From positions 486,672-550,671 of the forward strand of contig NZ_JAJEWL010000001.1 of NCBI RefSeq assembly GCF_020687695.1: a DNA stretch of 64,000 nucleotides, in the 5' to 3' direction. This document shows, in pieces, positions 40,288-50,296 of this stretch. The translations under genes and the position numbers were made by a program. The number at the start of each line of letters is the position of its first letter. Position 1 is the stretch's first letter. This DNA is from Pusillimonas sp. MFBS29 (lineage in GTDB: Bacteria > Pseudomonadota > Gammaproteobacteria > Burkholderiales > Burkholderiaceae_B). Under the pieces are notes generated by a model that was not told where the DNA came from, did no database searches, and saw nothing but the letters and a program-made list of their open reading frames with translations.

Positions 40288-41514
40288 ATGACCAAGATTG
40301 AAGTACGCAATATCTACAAGATATTCGGCGCCAGGCCCGAGCGCTGGCTCGATGCGGCCCGTCAGGGCATGAGCAAGGAAGAGCTGCTTGCCAAAAGCGG
40401 GCATACGCTGGGTCTGCGCGACATCAGCCTGTCTATCGAAGAGGGCAGCATCTACGTGATCATGGGCTTGTCCGGATCGGGCAAGTCTACGCTGATCCGG
40501 CATTTCAACCGCCTGATCGAACCCAGTGCGGGGCAGATACTGGTCGACGGTGTCGATGTCGTCACGCTGGGCAAAACGGCGCTCGAGCAATTCCGCCAGC
40601 AGAAGATGAGCATGGTCTTCCAGCGCTTCGGCCTGTTCCCGCACCGGACGGTAATAGAAAACGTGGCGTACGGCCTGAAAGTGCAGGGCATGAAGAAGGC
40701 CGAACGGGTTCAGCGGGCGCAGCACTGGCTCGAGCAGGTTGGCCTTGCCGGGTTCGAGAACCAGTATCCGCATCAGTTGTCGGGCGGCATGCAGCAACGG
40801 GTAGGGCTGGCCAGGGCTCTGGCAACCGATGCCGAGATTCTGCTTATGGACGAGGCTTTTTCGGCGCTGGACCCCTTGATACGCCGCGAGATGCAGGACC
40901 AGCTCTTGCAATTGCAGGCGCAGCTGAACAAGACCATTGTTTTCATCACGCACGATCTTGACGAGGCCCTGCGCCTGGGCAACCGCATTGCCATCCTGAA
41001 GGGTGGCGAGCTTGTACAAGAGGGTACGCCGGAAGACATTCTGCTGGCGCCGGCCGACGACTATGTGCAGTCTTTCCTGCAGGACGTGAACCGGGGGAAA
41101 GTGCTTAATGCCACGCATGCGTGCAATACGCCTTCACTGACCCTGACCATGCGTTCGCGTCCGGCACATGCCCTTGAACGTATGGCCGAACTGGATTTCG
41201 ATTACGCCGCCGTGCTTGATGGCAAGCGGCTGGCCGGCATCCTGACGCGGGGATCGGCCCAGCAAGCAGTCCGGGAAGGCGTACGCGACATCGCCCGCCA
41301 TGTCGAGGACATGGCGTCGGTCCCTGCTACGGCCGGTCTGGACGAAGTGCTGGCCAGATTGTTGCGCAGCACGGAACCGCTGGCGGTGACGGGTGAGAAC
41401 GATGAGTTCCTGGGTGTGCTTTCGCGCAGCAAAGTGGTTGAGCTGGTCACGCCGGCCCTTGAAACTGATGGGGCGGAAAATCCTGAAGACCCAGGCAGGC
41501 CCGATGCGGCCTGA
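40288..41514 (+). CDS. proV: Glycine betaine ABC transporter ATP-binding protein with CBS domains
   Basis: 408-aa ATPase driving betaine import. The N-terminal MTKIEVRNIYKIFGARPERW and LAKSGHTLGLRDIS are ProV-type. Walker A GLSGSGKST (about residues 61-69), signature LSGGMQQRVGLARAL (about 161-175), Walker B EILLMDEAFSALDP. The C-terminal about 130 residues form a CBS pair that in ProV/OpuA relatives senses ionic strength. The final tail is acidic and proline-rich. A longer open frame upstream lies inside proW and is rejected. Confidence 0.94.
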   Translation: MTKIEVRNIYKIFGARPERWLDAARQGMSKEELLAKSGHTLGLRDISLSIEEGSIYVIMGLSGSGKSTLIRHFNRLIEPSAGQILVDGVDVVTLGKTALEQFRQQKMSMVFQRFGLFPHRTVIENVAYGLKVQGMKKAERVQRAQHWLEQVGLAGFENQYPHQLSGGMQQRVGLARALATDAEILLMDEAFSALDPLIRREMQDQLLQLQAQLNKTIVFITHDLDEALRLGNRIAILKGGELVQEGTPEDILLAPADDYVQSFLQDVNRGKVLNATHACNTPSLTLTMRSRPAHALERMAELDFDYAAVLDGKRLAGILTRGSAQQAVREGVRDIARHVEDMASVPATAGLDEVLARLLRSTEPLAVTGENDEFLGVLSRSKVVELVTPALETDGAENPEDPGRPDAA

Positions 41515-41529
41515 GGCTGCATGACCGGC

Positions 41530-42939
41530 TCAGGCCTGGCTGGAGCGCAGATGCGACCTGACCACGTGGCCATACCAGGCAAAAAGCAGGACGGCTGAAA
41601 CGGTCAGTCCTGCAAACGCCATCAGCCACATGCTGCCGGCACCGACCGGCGCGCCCGGGGCCAGGCGTGCCAGCATAGGTTGGAGTGCTCCCGCCGCAGG
41701 GCCAAAGCCCAGCCACCAGCCGCCTATCAGGCCCAGGCCGCTGAGTGCCACGATCTGCAACAGTAACGGAACAACCGCCACCTTGTAGGCGCGCAGCAGA
41801 TAAGACCCTATGCATTGCAGGGCGTCGGCAAGGTGAAACCAGGGCAGCAGCTGCAGCAGGGCGGCGGCCACGATGGCAACCTGTACTTCGTCGGTGTAAA
41901 GCCGCAGTATGGGTTGCTTGGCGAGCACCAGGAAGCTGGCCGTCAGTGTGGCGCCCAGCACCACTATGCATACGCCGGCCCGGCCGGTGCTGCGTGCACG
42001 CGGCAGATCGCGCGCGCCTATCGCTTGCGCCGTCAGTGATGCCGTTGCGATGCCCACGGCCATAGGCATCATGTAGCACAGCGCCGCCAGGTTCGACATG
42101 ATCTGGTGTCCGCCGCTGATGAACATGCCTTCTCGCGCAATCAGCAAGGCCATAAAGGTAAAGGCGCCAACTTCTATCAGATAAGATCCGCCCATGGGCA
42201 GGCCCAGGCGCAGCAGTTCCTTCTGGCTGGCCCACTGCGGCCGCCCCAGGTGAGGCCGGAAGCGCAGGTAAAAGGAATCGTGCCGGATGGCCCACAGTCC
42301 GGCCAGCAGCGTCATCCAGCCGACCACGGCGGTAGACAGGCCGGCACCCGCAGCGCCCAGTGCCGGCATGCCCAGCTTGCCAAAAATGAATATCCAGTTG
42401 AACAGGAACTTGAAGCCTACACTCAGCAGATTGATCACCATCACGGTTTTCGGGCGCGAAACCGCTGTGCCCAGCGCATAGATGGTGCGAAACATAAGTG
42501 TGGCCGGCAAGGCCAGCACCAGCGCACGCAGATACCAGGTGACGCCTTCACGCACCACGGGTTCCACATCGCCGGACAGCAATAGCCAGACGTCGGGAAA
42601 CAGCATGGCCGCGGCGCCAGCCAGGGACAGGCCCAGTGCCATCCATACGCCCTGGCCCCAGGTCTGGCCAACCTCGGTGTAGCGCCCGGCACCGAAATGC
42701 TGGGCGATGATGGGGATGAGCGCATGCACAACACCCATCAGGCCAACGAAGACGGTAATGTAGATCGATGCCGCAAGCGCCATAATCTGCAGGTCGGCTG
42801 CGCTGGCGTGACCCGCCATGGCGGTATCCATGACGCCGAAGACTATGCCGGCCCAGGAACTGATCAGTACGGGCCAGGATTGCCGCAAGATTTCACGGGC
42901 GTGTGACCATAGCCCGGTAGACGGTGTGGGGGAGCTCAC
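41530..42939 (-). CDS. MATE family multidrug efflux transporter
   Basis: 469-aa cation-coupled exporter with 12 predicted helices in two MatE repeats (about residues 20-180 and 245-410). SWAGIVFGVMDTAMAGHASAADLQIMALA near the N-terminus and VGIATASLTAQAIGA in the second half match NorM-type proteins. Convergent with proV, 15 bp apart. The start overlaps the stop of the upstream glycosyltransferase by 4 bp, so the two are co-translated. Confidence 0.9.
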   Translation of the reverse strand: MSSPTPSTGLWSHAREILRQSWPVLISSWAGIVFGVMDTAMAGHASAADLQIMALAASIYITVFVGLMGVVHALIPIIAQHFGAGRYTEVGQTWGQGVWMALGLSLAGAAAMLFPDVWLLLSGDVEPVVREGVTWYLRALVLALPATLMFRTIYALGTAVSRPKTVMVINLLSVGFKFLFNWIFIFGKLGMPALGAAGAGLSTAVVGWMTLLAGLWAIRHDSFYLRFRPHLGRPQWASQKELLRLGLPMGGSYLIEVGAFTFMALLIAREGMFISGGHQIMSNLAALCYMMPMAVGIATASLTAQAIGARDLPRARSTGRAGVCIVVLGATLTASFLVLAKQPILRLYTDEVQVAIVAAALLQLLPWFHLADALQCIGSYLLRAYKVAVVPLLLQIVALSGLGLIGGWWLGFGPAAGALQPMLARLAPGAPVGAGSMWLMAFAGLTVSAVLLFAWYGHVVRSHLRSSQA

Positions 42940-44690
42940 TGTTTGCCAAGACGCAGCAGGCGGAATACCTCGTAGCGCTCGGGCTCACGCTGACCCATCC
43001 ACAACACCGTGCCTGTGCCGGAGTAGGCGGCAGTGCCGGCGGCGAGGTCCTGGGGCGAGGTCTGTTGCAGTACCAGCGTGCACTCGGAGCTGTAGGTGAA
43101 ATCGATATCGTCGAAAACGAGGAAGGAGGCGCGCTGGCCGGTACCCAGGCCCTGGGTGCGTACGCATTCGCCGGGTTGCTTATGCAGCTTCAGGGCGGCG
43201 GCCAGATGTCCGGATACGGTGCGATAGCTGCGCACGTAGTCCAGGGCCGGCATCCATAAGGTGACCAGCAGCAGCCAGGTCACGATTAGTCCACCGGCAG
43301 ACAGCACCGTTCCGCGCCAGAGGCCGGCCGGTTTGCTGATCAGGCGCCAGCGCACCAGGGCTGCCCAGGCCAGCGTTCCCAGAATGGCAACAAATACTGC
43401 CGGCCAGGAAATGAAGACATCGTAGCCACGTGTCTGGCGTGCAATATTGTGCGAAATCTGCTCGGGCCAGCCGGTTTGCAGGGCTATCCAGCCCAGCCAG
43501 ACCGTGGCGCTCGTCAGTGAAAAGCACATCACGGCGAACCAGTCCAGCGAGTTGACGATGCCGCGGCGCAAAGTGGGCAGGGAGAACGCCGCCAGAATGG
43601 CACACGGTACGGCCAGCAGGCTGTATTCCGGCTCGAAGGAATCCGCCAGGAACAGCAGGGCCACCAGCGGCCACAGCGCAAACATCAGGGGCAGCCATAT
43701 ATGGGGCGCCGTCAGCCATGAACGCCAGCGCCAGATGGCCAGAATGGCCAGCGGCCAGGTCGGCCACAAGAACCAGGGCAGGTCGCGCAGGGCGGTAAGT
43801 ACTTCTTTGTAAACGGGCCAGCCGAACGCGGTGGTGTTCCACAGCAGCCAGTTCATGGTCCAGTATTCACTGGCATTTCTGGCGGGAATCCACCAGCACA
43901 GTATCAGGATGGTAGTCAGGGCGGCCGTCAGCAGCAGCCACTTTTTTCGGGGCCAGAGAATGCCGCCTGGCATGAAGATGAGCAGCGTCGCCAGCATGAT
44001 GGGCAGGGAGCCTATCCAGCCGCGTGCGAGAAACGCTGCGGCCAGTGCCAGGCCCAGGGTGACGGCGCCCGATGCCGGACGATCAAGCATGCGCGCGACC
44101 GAATAAAAGGCCAGCGCCTGAAATGCAATCAGGGCAGGTACTTCGGACGTTTCATGCATGCGCCAGATAATGCCTGCAGTGGCGACCAGCAGCAGCAATG
44201 CGGCATCGGCGATCATGCGCCCGTAGGCCGAGGGCGTGGGTTCACCCCCGAAAGGCAGGGCCAGTGGTTGCGCTTCCGGGCGTCGTCCGAGCAGATAAGA
44301 GCCGTACCAGACGGAGGCCGTCAGCAGACCGAACCAAAGAAGATTGGGCAGGCGCGACGCAATGATGGCGGCGTCCAGCGGAGACACGAACAACTCGAAG
44401 AAGGGCGAGAGCAGCCATATGAAAAAGGCGCCGACCCACGTGACGAGCGGGCCGTCCTGGGCATGGGCAAGCACGCCGATCTGTGGCAGCAGCAAGGCTT
44501 GTCCGCCTTCCTTTACTGCGGTCAGCATGGTTGCCAGCCCCACCACATCGTCGGTTTTCCAGGGATCCCGGAAAAACAGACCGGCCAATATATAGATCAG
44601 ACCGACGCCGAAAAGAAACAGGCGCGGCAGCTTGACGGTCGCATTGGTCGTCAGGCGGGCAGGGGTGGATATGGAATCGCTGGGTGACAC
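42936..44690 (-). CDS. ArnT-like/PMT family glycosyltransferase
   Basis: 584-aa polytopic membrane protein with about 11-13 helices and a periplasmic C-terminal domain, of the ArnT (GT83/PMT-2) class that uses polyprenyl-phosphate sugars to modify lipid A or glycans. The first loop contains the conserved acidic FFRDPWKTDDVVG and DGPLVTWVG (metal and donor site), and MHETSEVPALIAFQALAFYSVARML follows. No arn genes are nearby, so aminoarabinose specificity is not implied. Operonic with the MATE exporter by an ATGA overlap, which is unusual and may reflect shared envelope stress. Confidence 0.85.
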   Translation of the reverse strand: MSPSDSISTPARLTTNATVKLPRLFLFGVGLIYILAGLFFRDPWKTDDVVGLATMLTAVKEGGQALLLPQIGVLAHAQDGPLVTWVGAFFIWLLSPFFELFVSPLDAAIIASRLPNLLWFGLLTASVWYGSYLLGRRPEAQPLALPFGGEPTPSAYGRMIADAALLLLVATAGIIWRMHETSEVPALIAFQALAFYSVARMLDRPASGAVTLGLALAAAFLARGWIGSLPIMLATLLIFMPGGILWPRKKWLLLTAALTTILILCWWIPARNASEYWTMNWLLWNTTAFGWPVYKEVLTALRDLPWFLWPTWPLAILAIWRWRSWLTAPHIWLPLMFALWPLVALLFLADSFEPEYSLLAVPCAILAAFSLPTLRRGIVNSLDWFAVMCFSLTSATVWLGWIALQTGWPEQISHNIARQTRGYDVFISWPAVFVAILGTLAWAALVRWRLISKPAGLWRGTVLSAGGLIVTWLLLVTLWMPALDYVRSYRTVSGHLAAALKLHKQPGECVRTQGLGTGQRASFLVFDDIDFTYSSECTLVLQQTSPQDLAAGTAAYSGTGTVLWMGQREPERYEVFRLLRLGKQ

Positions 44691-44734
44691 AGGGCCGCGC
44701 TAACTCAGAGTGAATGATGGGGGTATCTTAAAGT

Positions 44735-44762
44735 AAAATGGCAGCCTTAAGGCTGCCATTTT
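44735..44762. terminator. Perfect bidirectional intrinsic terminator
   Basis: AAAATGGCAGCC (44735-44746) and GGCTGCCATTTT (44751-44762) form a perfect 12-bp stem with a TTAA loop. It lies downstream of rpmE2 on the minus strand and isolates it from the glycosyltransferase gene. Confidence 0.92.
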
Positions 44763-44787
44763 GCAAGCTTGCCGGAAACCCCGAGGT

Positions 44788-45054
44788 TTACGATGCCTTG
44801 CGTGTTGTGCCGGTGGTGCGGGCAAAGCGGGCGCGGAATTTCTCGACGCGGCCGGTTTCAACGATGCGGGTTTGTGCACCGGTGTAGAAGGGATGCGATT
44901 CCGAAGTTACGTCGCACTTGAACAAGGGGTAAGTCTGGCCGTCGAGTTCGATGGTTTCGCGGGTTTGCAGTGTGGAACGCGAAATGAACTTGTTGCCGGT
45001 TTGCTGATCCAGAAATACCACTTCGCGGTATTCGGGGTGGATGCCTTCTTTCAT
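44788..45054 (-). CDS. rpmE2: 50S ribosomal protein L31 type B
   Basis: 88-aa ribosomal protein: [20 protein letters not shown], then [35 protein letters not shown]. It has only one Cys, so it is the zinc-free (C-minus) paralogue, often repressed by Zur and used under zinc shortage. The frame is open upstream to 45135, but the family begins at the ATG at 45054. Whether a zinc-type L31 exists elsewhere cannot be seen here; if this is the only copy, no zinc response is implied. Terminates in the perfect hairpin at 44735. Confidence 0.95.
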   Translation of the reverse strand: MKEGIHPEYREVVFLDQQTGNKFISRSTLQTRETIELDGQTYPLFKCDVTSESHPFYTGAQTRIVETGRVEKFRARFARTTGTTRKAS

Positions 45055-45168
45055 GATGATGTCCTGTGATTTAAAAAATGGGTCGCCAGCCAGGCGCGAC
45101 TTTTTCGCTGGCCACGTATCCGAGGTAACTCGCAATTTTACCGTAGTGCAATTAGGTGCGCAAGCGCT

Positions 45169-45846
45169 TTAGATTTGCCCCCTTTCTGCCAGCGATACGG
45201 CACCGCTGCCCGTTACGATAAGATGATCCAGCAGGCGTATGTCGACCAGCGCCAGGGCGTGCTTGAGATGGCGGGTCAGGGCCAGGTCGGCTTCGCTGGG
45301 TTCGGCTACGCCCGAAGGGTGGTTGTGTGCAAGTATCAGGGCGGCGGCGTGATGCTTCAGGCCCGATTTGATGACCTCGCGCGGATACACCGATGCCTGG
45401 CTAAGGGTGCCGCGTGATACTTCTTCGGTGGTGATCAGGCGGAACTGGCTGTCAAGGTACAGGGCCATGCAGTGCTCGACAGGCAGATGACCCAGTTTGG
45501 CCGTGCAGTAATGCTTGACCTGCTGCGGCTGGTTCATGGCATGCCCGGCTTTCAGTTCTTCTTCCAGGGCGCGGCGGCTTAATTCGTTAATGGCCAGCAG
45601 TTCGCAGGTTTTTGCCATGCCCAGCCCCGGGATGGCCATGAGGGTTTGCGCATCTGCCGACAGCAGCGCGCGCAGGCCGCCGAAGTGATCGATCAGCCGG
45701 CGCCCCAGATTGACCGCGCTGCAGCCCTTGATGCCGGTGCGCAGGATAATGGCCAGCAGCTCGGCCGAGGTGAGCACATGGGCGCCGTGCGCAAGCAGGC
45801 GCTCGCGCGGCAGTTCGGGGGTGGGGCTGCAGCTGTCTGTTGTCAT
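45169..45846 (-). CDS. radC: RadC/JAMM domain DNA repair-associated protein
   Basis: 225-aa protein with an N-terminal helix-hairpin-helix region (ERLLAHGAHVLTSAELLAIIL, GLGMAKTCELLA) and a C-terminal MPN/JAMM metalloprotease-like domain with the zinc ligands in ILAHNHPSGVAEPSEADLALT (about residues 172-192). Despite the name, a direct role in DNA repair is doubtful in the literature. An upstream in-frame start at 45915 is open, but the ATG at 45846 fits the family (MTTDS then R-E-R-L-L). Alone, in front of the rpmE2 promoter region. Confidence 0.92.
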   Translation of the reverse strand: MTTDSCSPTPELPRERLLAHGAHVLTSAELLAIILRTGIKGCSAVNLGRRLIDHFGGLRALLSADAQTLMAIPGLGMAKTCELLAINELSRRALEEELKAGHAMNQPQQVKHYCTAKLGHLPVEHCMALYLDSQFRLITTEEVSRGTLSQASVYPREVIKSGLKHHAAALILAHNHPSGVAEPSEADLALTRHLKHALALVDIRLLDHLIVTGSGAVSLAERGQI

Positions 45847-46018
45847 GGGCGGCCTTATGATGAGTGGCGGTTGGCTGCCTATACATTGACAGGTGCCAGG
45901 CCCGGCCGCCAGCACATGGATGAGTTTTATCCGCTGTGGTTCTTACGCCTGTATCCGCCCTGCAGTGTTATGTGTTCTAAAATAGGACGAACAGCAATAT
46001 TTTCTACGGTGACAGATT

Positions 46019-46495
46019 TTGACCTCTGCTTCTGACTCAGCCAAACACATAGTCAACTCCAGTTCCTACCTGACTTTGCATTACCGGATTGAACTTGTCT
46101 CGGGGCCCGCTGCCGGCTCGGTATTCGCCAATACGTTTGACGGGCGGCCTGCCACCCTGCAGATGGGGGCCGGGCAATGGGCACCCGGCATGGAGCAGCG
46201 TTTGCTGAATCTGGAAGAGGGCAGCCGTCAAAGTTTTGACCTGCCCGCTGCCGATGCCTACGGCGAGCGCAACCCTGATTTGCTGCAATGGATCAGCCAG
46301 TCCACCATGGAGCAGCATACCGATCCCGAGCAGACATTGGTGCCCGGTGATATGGTGGAGTTTGTTGCGCCCAACGGAGGGCGTTATTCAGGCGTGCTGA
46401 AGGAATTCGGCACCAGCTCCGTGCTGTTCGACTTCAATCATCCGCTGGCCGGGGCCGACCTGAAGCTCGAGGTCCATATATTAGGAGTCATGTAA
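46019..46495 (+). CDS. fkpB: FKBP-type peptidyl-prolyl cis-trans isomerase (SlpA-like)
   Basis: 158-aa cytoplasmic prolyl isomerase of the SlpA/FkpB group: [20 protein letters not shown] then [37 protein letters not shown], with an inserted IF-type flap domain before [22 protein letters not shown] start at 46019, with GGTGA about 9 nt upstream; no in-frame ATG precedes the conserved region. Its stop overlaps the ispH start (TAATG), the same coupling as in E. coli fkpB-ispH. Confidence 0.9.
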   Translation: MTSASDSAKHIVNSSSYLTLHYRIELVSGPAAGSVFANTFDGRPATLQMGAGQWAPGMEQRLLNLEEGSRQSFDLPAADAYGERNPDLLQWISQSTMEQHTDPEQTLVPGDMVEFVAPNGGRYSGVLKEFGTSSVLFDFNHPLAGADLKLEVHILGVM

Positions 46496-47463
46496 TGCAG
46501 GAACCAAGTCCGGTAAACGATAGTCCCGAGATCGTGCTGGCGCAGCCCCGCGGGTTTTGCGCCGGCGTTGATCGCGCCATCGATATCGTGGAAAGGGCGC
46601 TGGAACTGCACGGCGCACCCATTTATGTGCGTCATGAAATTGTGCATAACCGTTATGTTGTTCAGGATCTTCGCGCAAAAGGGGCCATCTTCATCGACGA
46701 ATTGAGCGAGGCTCCGGAAGGCTCCATTGTGGTGTTCTCGGCTCACGGCGTCGCCAAGGCGGTACGTGCCGAGGCCGAGCAGATGGGGCTCAAGGTATTC
46801 GATGCAACCTGCCCGCTGGTCACCAAGGTCCACATTGAAGTTGCCCGCATGCGCGCGGCCGGACGCGAAATCATCATGATCGGCCACCGTGGCCATCCTG
46901 AAGTTGAAGGCACCCTGGGGCAGTCCAGTGGCGGCATGTATCTGGTCGAAACCCCTGAAGACGTGGCGGCGCTTCAGGTTACCGACCCCGAAAACCTGGC
47001 TTTCGTCACCCAAACCACCTTGTCTGTAGACGACGCCGCTGTGGTGGCGCAAGCTTTGCGCACACGCTTTCCCAATATCGTCGAGCCCAAGAAAAGCGAC
47101 ATCTGCTACGCCACACAAAACAGGCAGGATGCGGTCAAGATCATGGCGCCGCAATGTGATCTGGTTCTGGTGGTGGGCAGCCCCAACAGCTCGAATTCGA
47201 ACAGGCTGCGGGAAGTTGCCGAGCGCAAGGGTGCAGCCGCCTATCTGATCGACACGCCCGACATGATCGATCCAGCCTGGTTGCAGGATGCCAGGCGGGT
47301 AGGTGTGACGGCTGGTGCATCGGCCCCCGAGGTGCTGGTCGAGCAGGTCATCGCGCGCCTGAAAACATTGGGGGCGGCTTCGGTGCGCACCCTCGATGGC
47401 ACGCCCGAAAACGTGTCGTTTCCCTTGCCCAAAGAATTGTCCAGAAAAATACGGGATACCTGA
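46495..47463 (+). CDS. ispH: 4-hydroxy-3-methylbut-2-enyl diphosphate reductase
   Basis: 322-aa iron-sulfur enzyme making IPP and DMAPP at the end of the non-mevalonate isoprenoid pathway. The three [4Fe-4S] cysteines are in [12 protein letters not shown] (about residue 22), [11 protein letters not shown] (about 106) and [11 protein letters not shown] (about 204). His and Glu of the proton relay ([17 protein letters not shown]) are present. Translationally coupled to fkpB upstream and maiA downstream. Confidence 0.97.
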   Translation: MQEPSPVNDSPEIVLAQPRGFCAGVDRAIDIVERALELHGAPIYVRHEIVHNRYVVQDLRAKGAIFIDELSEAPEGSIVVFSAHGVAKAVRAEAEQMGLKVFDATCPLVTKVHIEVARMRAAGREIIMIGHRGHPEVEGTLGQSSGGMYLVETPEDVAALQVTDPENLAFVTQTTLSVDDAAVVAQALRTRFPNIVEPKKSDICYATQNRQDAVKIMAPQCDLVLVVGSPNSSNSNRLREVAERKGAAAYLIDTPDMIDPAWLQDARRVGVTAGASAPEVLVEQVIARLKTLGAASVRTLDGTPENVSFPLPKELSRKIRDT

Positions 47464-48110
47464 TGAAACTGTATGGCTATTTTCGCAGCTCGGCTGCCTA
47501 TCGCGTGCGCATTGCCCTGAACCTGAAAGGGCTGGCCTATGAAAGCGAATCGGTGCACCTGATGAAAGACGGTGGCCAGCAGTTCAAAGATAACTATCTT
47601 GCCCTGAATCCCACGGCGCTGGTGCCAACGCTGGTCGACGGAGATCTGACCGTGGGTCAGTCAATGGCTATCGTGGAGTATCTTGAAGAGGCGTATCCAG
47701 AGCCCGCGCTGCTGCCCGCCGACGCGGCTGGTCGTGCGCGAGTTCGTGCCATTGCGCAGTCTATCGCCTGTGATATTCATCCGCTGAACAATCTGCGTGT
47801 TTTGAAGTATCTGAAACATAAGCTGAAAGTCAGCGAGGAAGACAAAAACGACTGGTACAGGCACTGGATAGCCGTAGGGCTGGCCTCGGTCGAAGCCATG
47901 TTGGCCGATCACCCTGATACCGGCCGCTATTGTCACGGCGACCAGCCCACCATGGCTGATCTGTGCCTGGTGCCGCAACTGTTCAATGCACGCCGTTTTG
48001 AATGCGACGTGACGGCCTTTCCCACCATATTGCGCATCGCGCAGGCATGTTCCGGGCTGCAGGCCTTTGTTCAGGCCGAGCCGGCCAATCAGCCCGACAG
48101 CGAAGGCTAG
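47463..48110 (+). CDS. maiA: Maleylacetoacetate isomerase / zeta-class GST
   Basis: 215-aa glutathione S-transferase fold enzyme isomerising maleylacetoacetate (tyrosine or homogentisate pathway) or maleylpyruvate. The zeta signature SSAAYRVRIALNLKGL (about residues 9-24) carries the catalytic Ser-Ser pair, and the C-terminal domain has DQPTMADLCLVPQLFNARRF. Starts at the last base of the ispH stop (TGATG). Partner fahA/hmgA genes are not in the window, so the true substrate is open. Confidence 0.88.
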   Translation: MKLYGYFRSSAAYRVRIALNLKGLAYESESVHLMKDGGQQFKDNYLALNPTALVPTLVDGDLTVGQSMAIVEYLEEAYPEPALLPADAAGRARVRAIAQSIACDIHPLNNLRVLKYLKHKLKVSEEDKNDWYRHWIAVGLASVEAMLADHPDTGRYCHGDQPTMADLCLVPQLFNARRFECDVTAFPTILRIAQACSGLQAFVQAEPANQPDSEG

Positions 48111-48143
48111 CAGGGGTAGCCTGCCTGGCGTGGCCTATGCTGG

Positions 48144-48743
48144 TCAGGCTGATCGCTGCAGCCAGCGTCGAATGTGTTCAAAGCGGTCGAAGCCCCAGAA
48201 AGATTCGCCGTCCACAATGATGAAGGGTGAGCCAAATACGCCGCGCGCCATGGCGTCGCTTACTTCTTGCTTGAGCAAGGCCTTGATGTCGTCCCGGGCA
48301 ATGCCTGCTTCGATTTCCTTTATTGGCAGCCCCGCCTGTTCCGCAACAGCAAGCACCACATCGGTCTTGCTGATGTCATGTCCTTCAGCAAAATAAGCGT
48401 GGTACAGCCTCTTGGCCAGATTGCTGGCGAGTGCGCTGTCTTGCTGCTGTACATACAACATAGCCCGGGCGGCGCTGACCGTGCCGATAGGGAAGGGGTC
48501 GGGGCGCCGGTAAGGAATATTGAACAGTTCGGCGGTGCGTTCGAAGTCGCGAACGAAGTACTGCCCCTTGACGGGAATATCCACCAGCGGCGCCGATCCG
48601 GTTGCCTGAAACATCGGGCCCAGCAAAATCGGATGCCAACGCACCTTGCGGTTGAATTCACCAGCCAGTGCTTCGATTTGTGTGCTGGCAAAGTAGCCGT
48701 ATGGCGATGAAAACTCGAAATAGAAATCGATGGAATCCGTCAT
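48144..48743 (-). CDS. 2-hydroxychromene-2-carboxylate isomerase family protein (DsbA fold)
   Basis: 199-aa kappa-GST/DsbA-type isomerase: MTDSIDFYFEFSSPYGYFAS holds the catalytic serine in the place of the thioredoxin Cys pair (SSPYGY), and the C-terminal VFGSPFIIVDGESFWGFDR has the cis-Pro loop. Relatives isomerise 2-hydroxychromene-2-carboxylate in naphthalene breakdown with glutathione, but many members lie outside such pathways, as here. Complete. Divergent from the YdgA-like gene by 90 bp, convergent with maiA. Confidence 0.88.
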   Translation of the reverse strand: MTDSIDFYFEFSSPYGYFASTQIEALAGEFNRKVRWHPILLGPMFQATGSAPLVDIPVKGQYFVRDFERTAELFNIPYRRPDPFPIGTVSAARAMLYVQQQDSALASNLAKRLYHAYFAEGHDISKTDVVLAVAEQAGLPIKEIEAGIARDDIKALLKQEVSDAMARGVFGSPFIIVDGESFWGFDRFEHIRRWLQRSA

Positions 48744-48833
48744 GGTTTTACAGCCTTTTTTACGAATTTGACTGCGTATATCGTACCGGCTTTCATGTTT
48801 AAATGGGCGAACTATTTAATCTGAGCGTGATGT

Positions 48834-50288
48834 ATGAAGAAATCTACCGGAGTCCTTGGTGTTGTTGTCGTGCTGGGCGCAGCCTATGTGGGCACCAGCT
48901 GGTATACGGGTGTGCAGGCACAGAAAACCCTCGAGGCAGCGGTGGTGCAGGCCAACGAGAATCTGGCGTCGTGGCTGTCGGGCGATCCGACCGCCGACGC
49001 GCAGGAAGCCAGCCCGGCACGCCTCGATATCGACAAGTACGAACGCAGGCTTTTTTCTTCCGACGTTCTGTATACCTTGCGCATCAACGATGAAGACGGC
49101 GGCACCATCGAGCTTGCACTGAAGGATCATTTGCTGCACGGGCCATTCCCTCTTGATGCCCTGCGCGAGGGCTACCTCTTGCCCCTTATGGCCAGCAGCA
49201 AGGCTCAACTGGTCGCAACGCCTTCCACCCAGGCATGGATGGACAGCCAGAAGGGTGGTTCACCGTTGCATATCAATACCCGCGTGGGCTTTGGTGGCAC
49301 GGGGCAATCCAGCTGGAATTTCCAACCGGTAGAGCTCAGCAGCGAAGACCTGCAATTCAGCTTCAGCGGCGGCACCCTGACCGTAGACCTGCACAACGAC
49401 TTCCAGAGCGGTGAGTCGTCAGGTCAGTTTCAGGCCTTGTCTTTGAAAGACATGGAAAGTGGCGATGTCCTGCAGCTCAAGGATATCGAGCTCAAGAGCA
49501 ATACATTGTCCGGCGAAAACCAGGTAATCCAGACCCGGTCAAACGCAACGATTGCTGCAGTGGTCATGAGCAGTCCTGGCACCGATGACGTCAGCCTTGA
49601 GCAGATCAATGTCAGCGTCGACAGCGAGCAGGCCAAGGCTATGCTGAATGGTTCGGCGCACTATGACTTCGGCCGTATCCTGGTAGGCAAGACCGACATG
49701 GGCAGCCTGTCATTAACGGCGCGTGTACAGCAGCTTGATACCGAAGCCCTGACTGCGCTGGCGACCGACTACGAGGCGATTGCTGCCAGGCATGGCGGTG
49801 AAATCGGCCAGGAAGAGGCGCTGAGTGCCGAGGAAGCGCAATTGCTGCATGATCGTCTGGCGGCAGTGCTGGCATCAGCCCCTTCGATTGCAATTGATTC
49901 CTTGATCTGGAAAAACGTCAAGGGTGAAAGCAAGGCTGGCCTGCAGGTGAACTTGACCAAGCCCGAAGGCAGCAAGGCGGATTCGATTGATGCCTTGTTC
50001 ATGGAAGGACTCAAGCTCATCAAGTTTGATCTGAACCTGTCCAAGCCCATGTTCATACATGCCTTCAGTCAGGCTGAAACCGACGCCGAGAAAAAGCTGC
50101 AAATGGAGATACTGGGCGCCATGATCTACGACCAGTATGTGAATCGCTTGCAGATGGCGGGCCTGATCCAGGCGGATGTAGAGGCCGCAACGGCTGCTGT
50201 GGTCTACGAACAGGACAACGTGACGGTAAATGGCAAGACCATGTCTGTGCCTGAGTTCATGCAACGCATTTTCAGCGTCGTCATGTAA
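48834..50288 (+). CDS. YdgA family protein (DUF945)
   Basis: 484-aa envelope protein. One N-terminal membrane anchor (KKSTGVLGVVVVLGAAYVGTSW at about residues 2-22) leads into a long beta-rich periplasmic domain containing GDPTADAQEASPARLDIDKYERRL and repeated strand-turn segments. It ends in a helical region with VNRLQMAGLIQADVEAATAAVVYE. The length matches YdgA-type proteins (about 480-500). Function is not established in the family. A strong terminator follows. Confidence 0.85.
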   Translation: MKKSTGVLGVVVVLGAAYVGTSWYTGVQAQKTLEAAVVQANENLASWLSGDPTADAQEASPARLDIDKYERRLFSSDVLYTLRINDEDGGTIELALKDHLLHGPFPLDALREGYLLPLMASSKAQLVATPSTQAWMDSQKGGSPLHINTRVGFGGTGQSSWNFQPVELSSEDLQFSFSGGTLTVDLHNDFQSGESSGQFQALSLKDMESGDVLQLKDIELKSNTLSGENQVIQTRSNATIAAVVMSSPGTDDVSLEQINVSVDSEQAKAMLNGSAHYDFGRILVGKTDMGSLSLTARVQQLDTEALTALATDYEAIAARHGGEIGQEEALSAEEAQLLHDRLAAVLASAPSIAIDSLIWKNVKGESKAGLQVNLTKPEGSKADSIDALFMEGLKLIKFDLNLSKPMFIHAFSQAETDAEKKLQMEILGAMIYDQYVNRLQMAGLIQADVEAATAAVVYEQDNVTVNGKTMSVPEFMQRIFSVVM

Positions 50289-50296
50289 TACAGATA

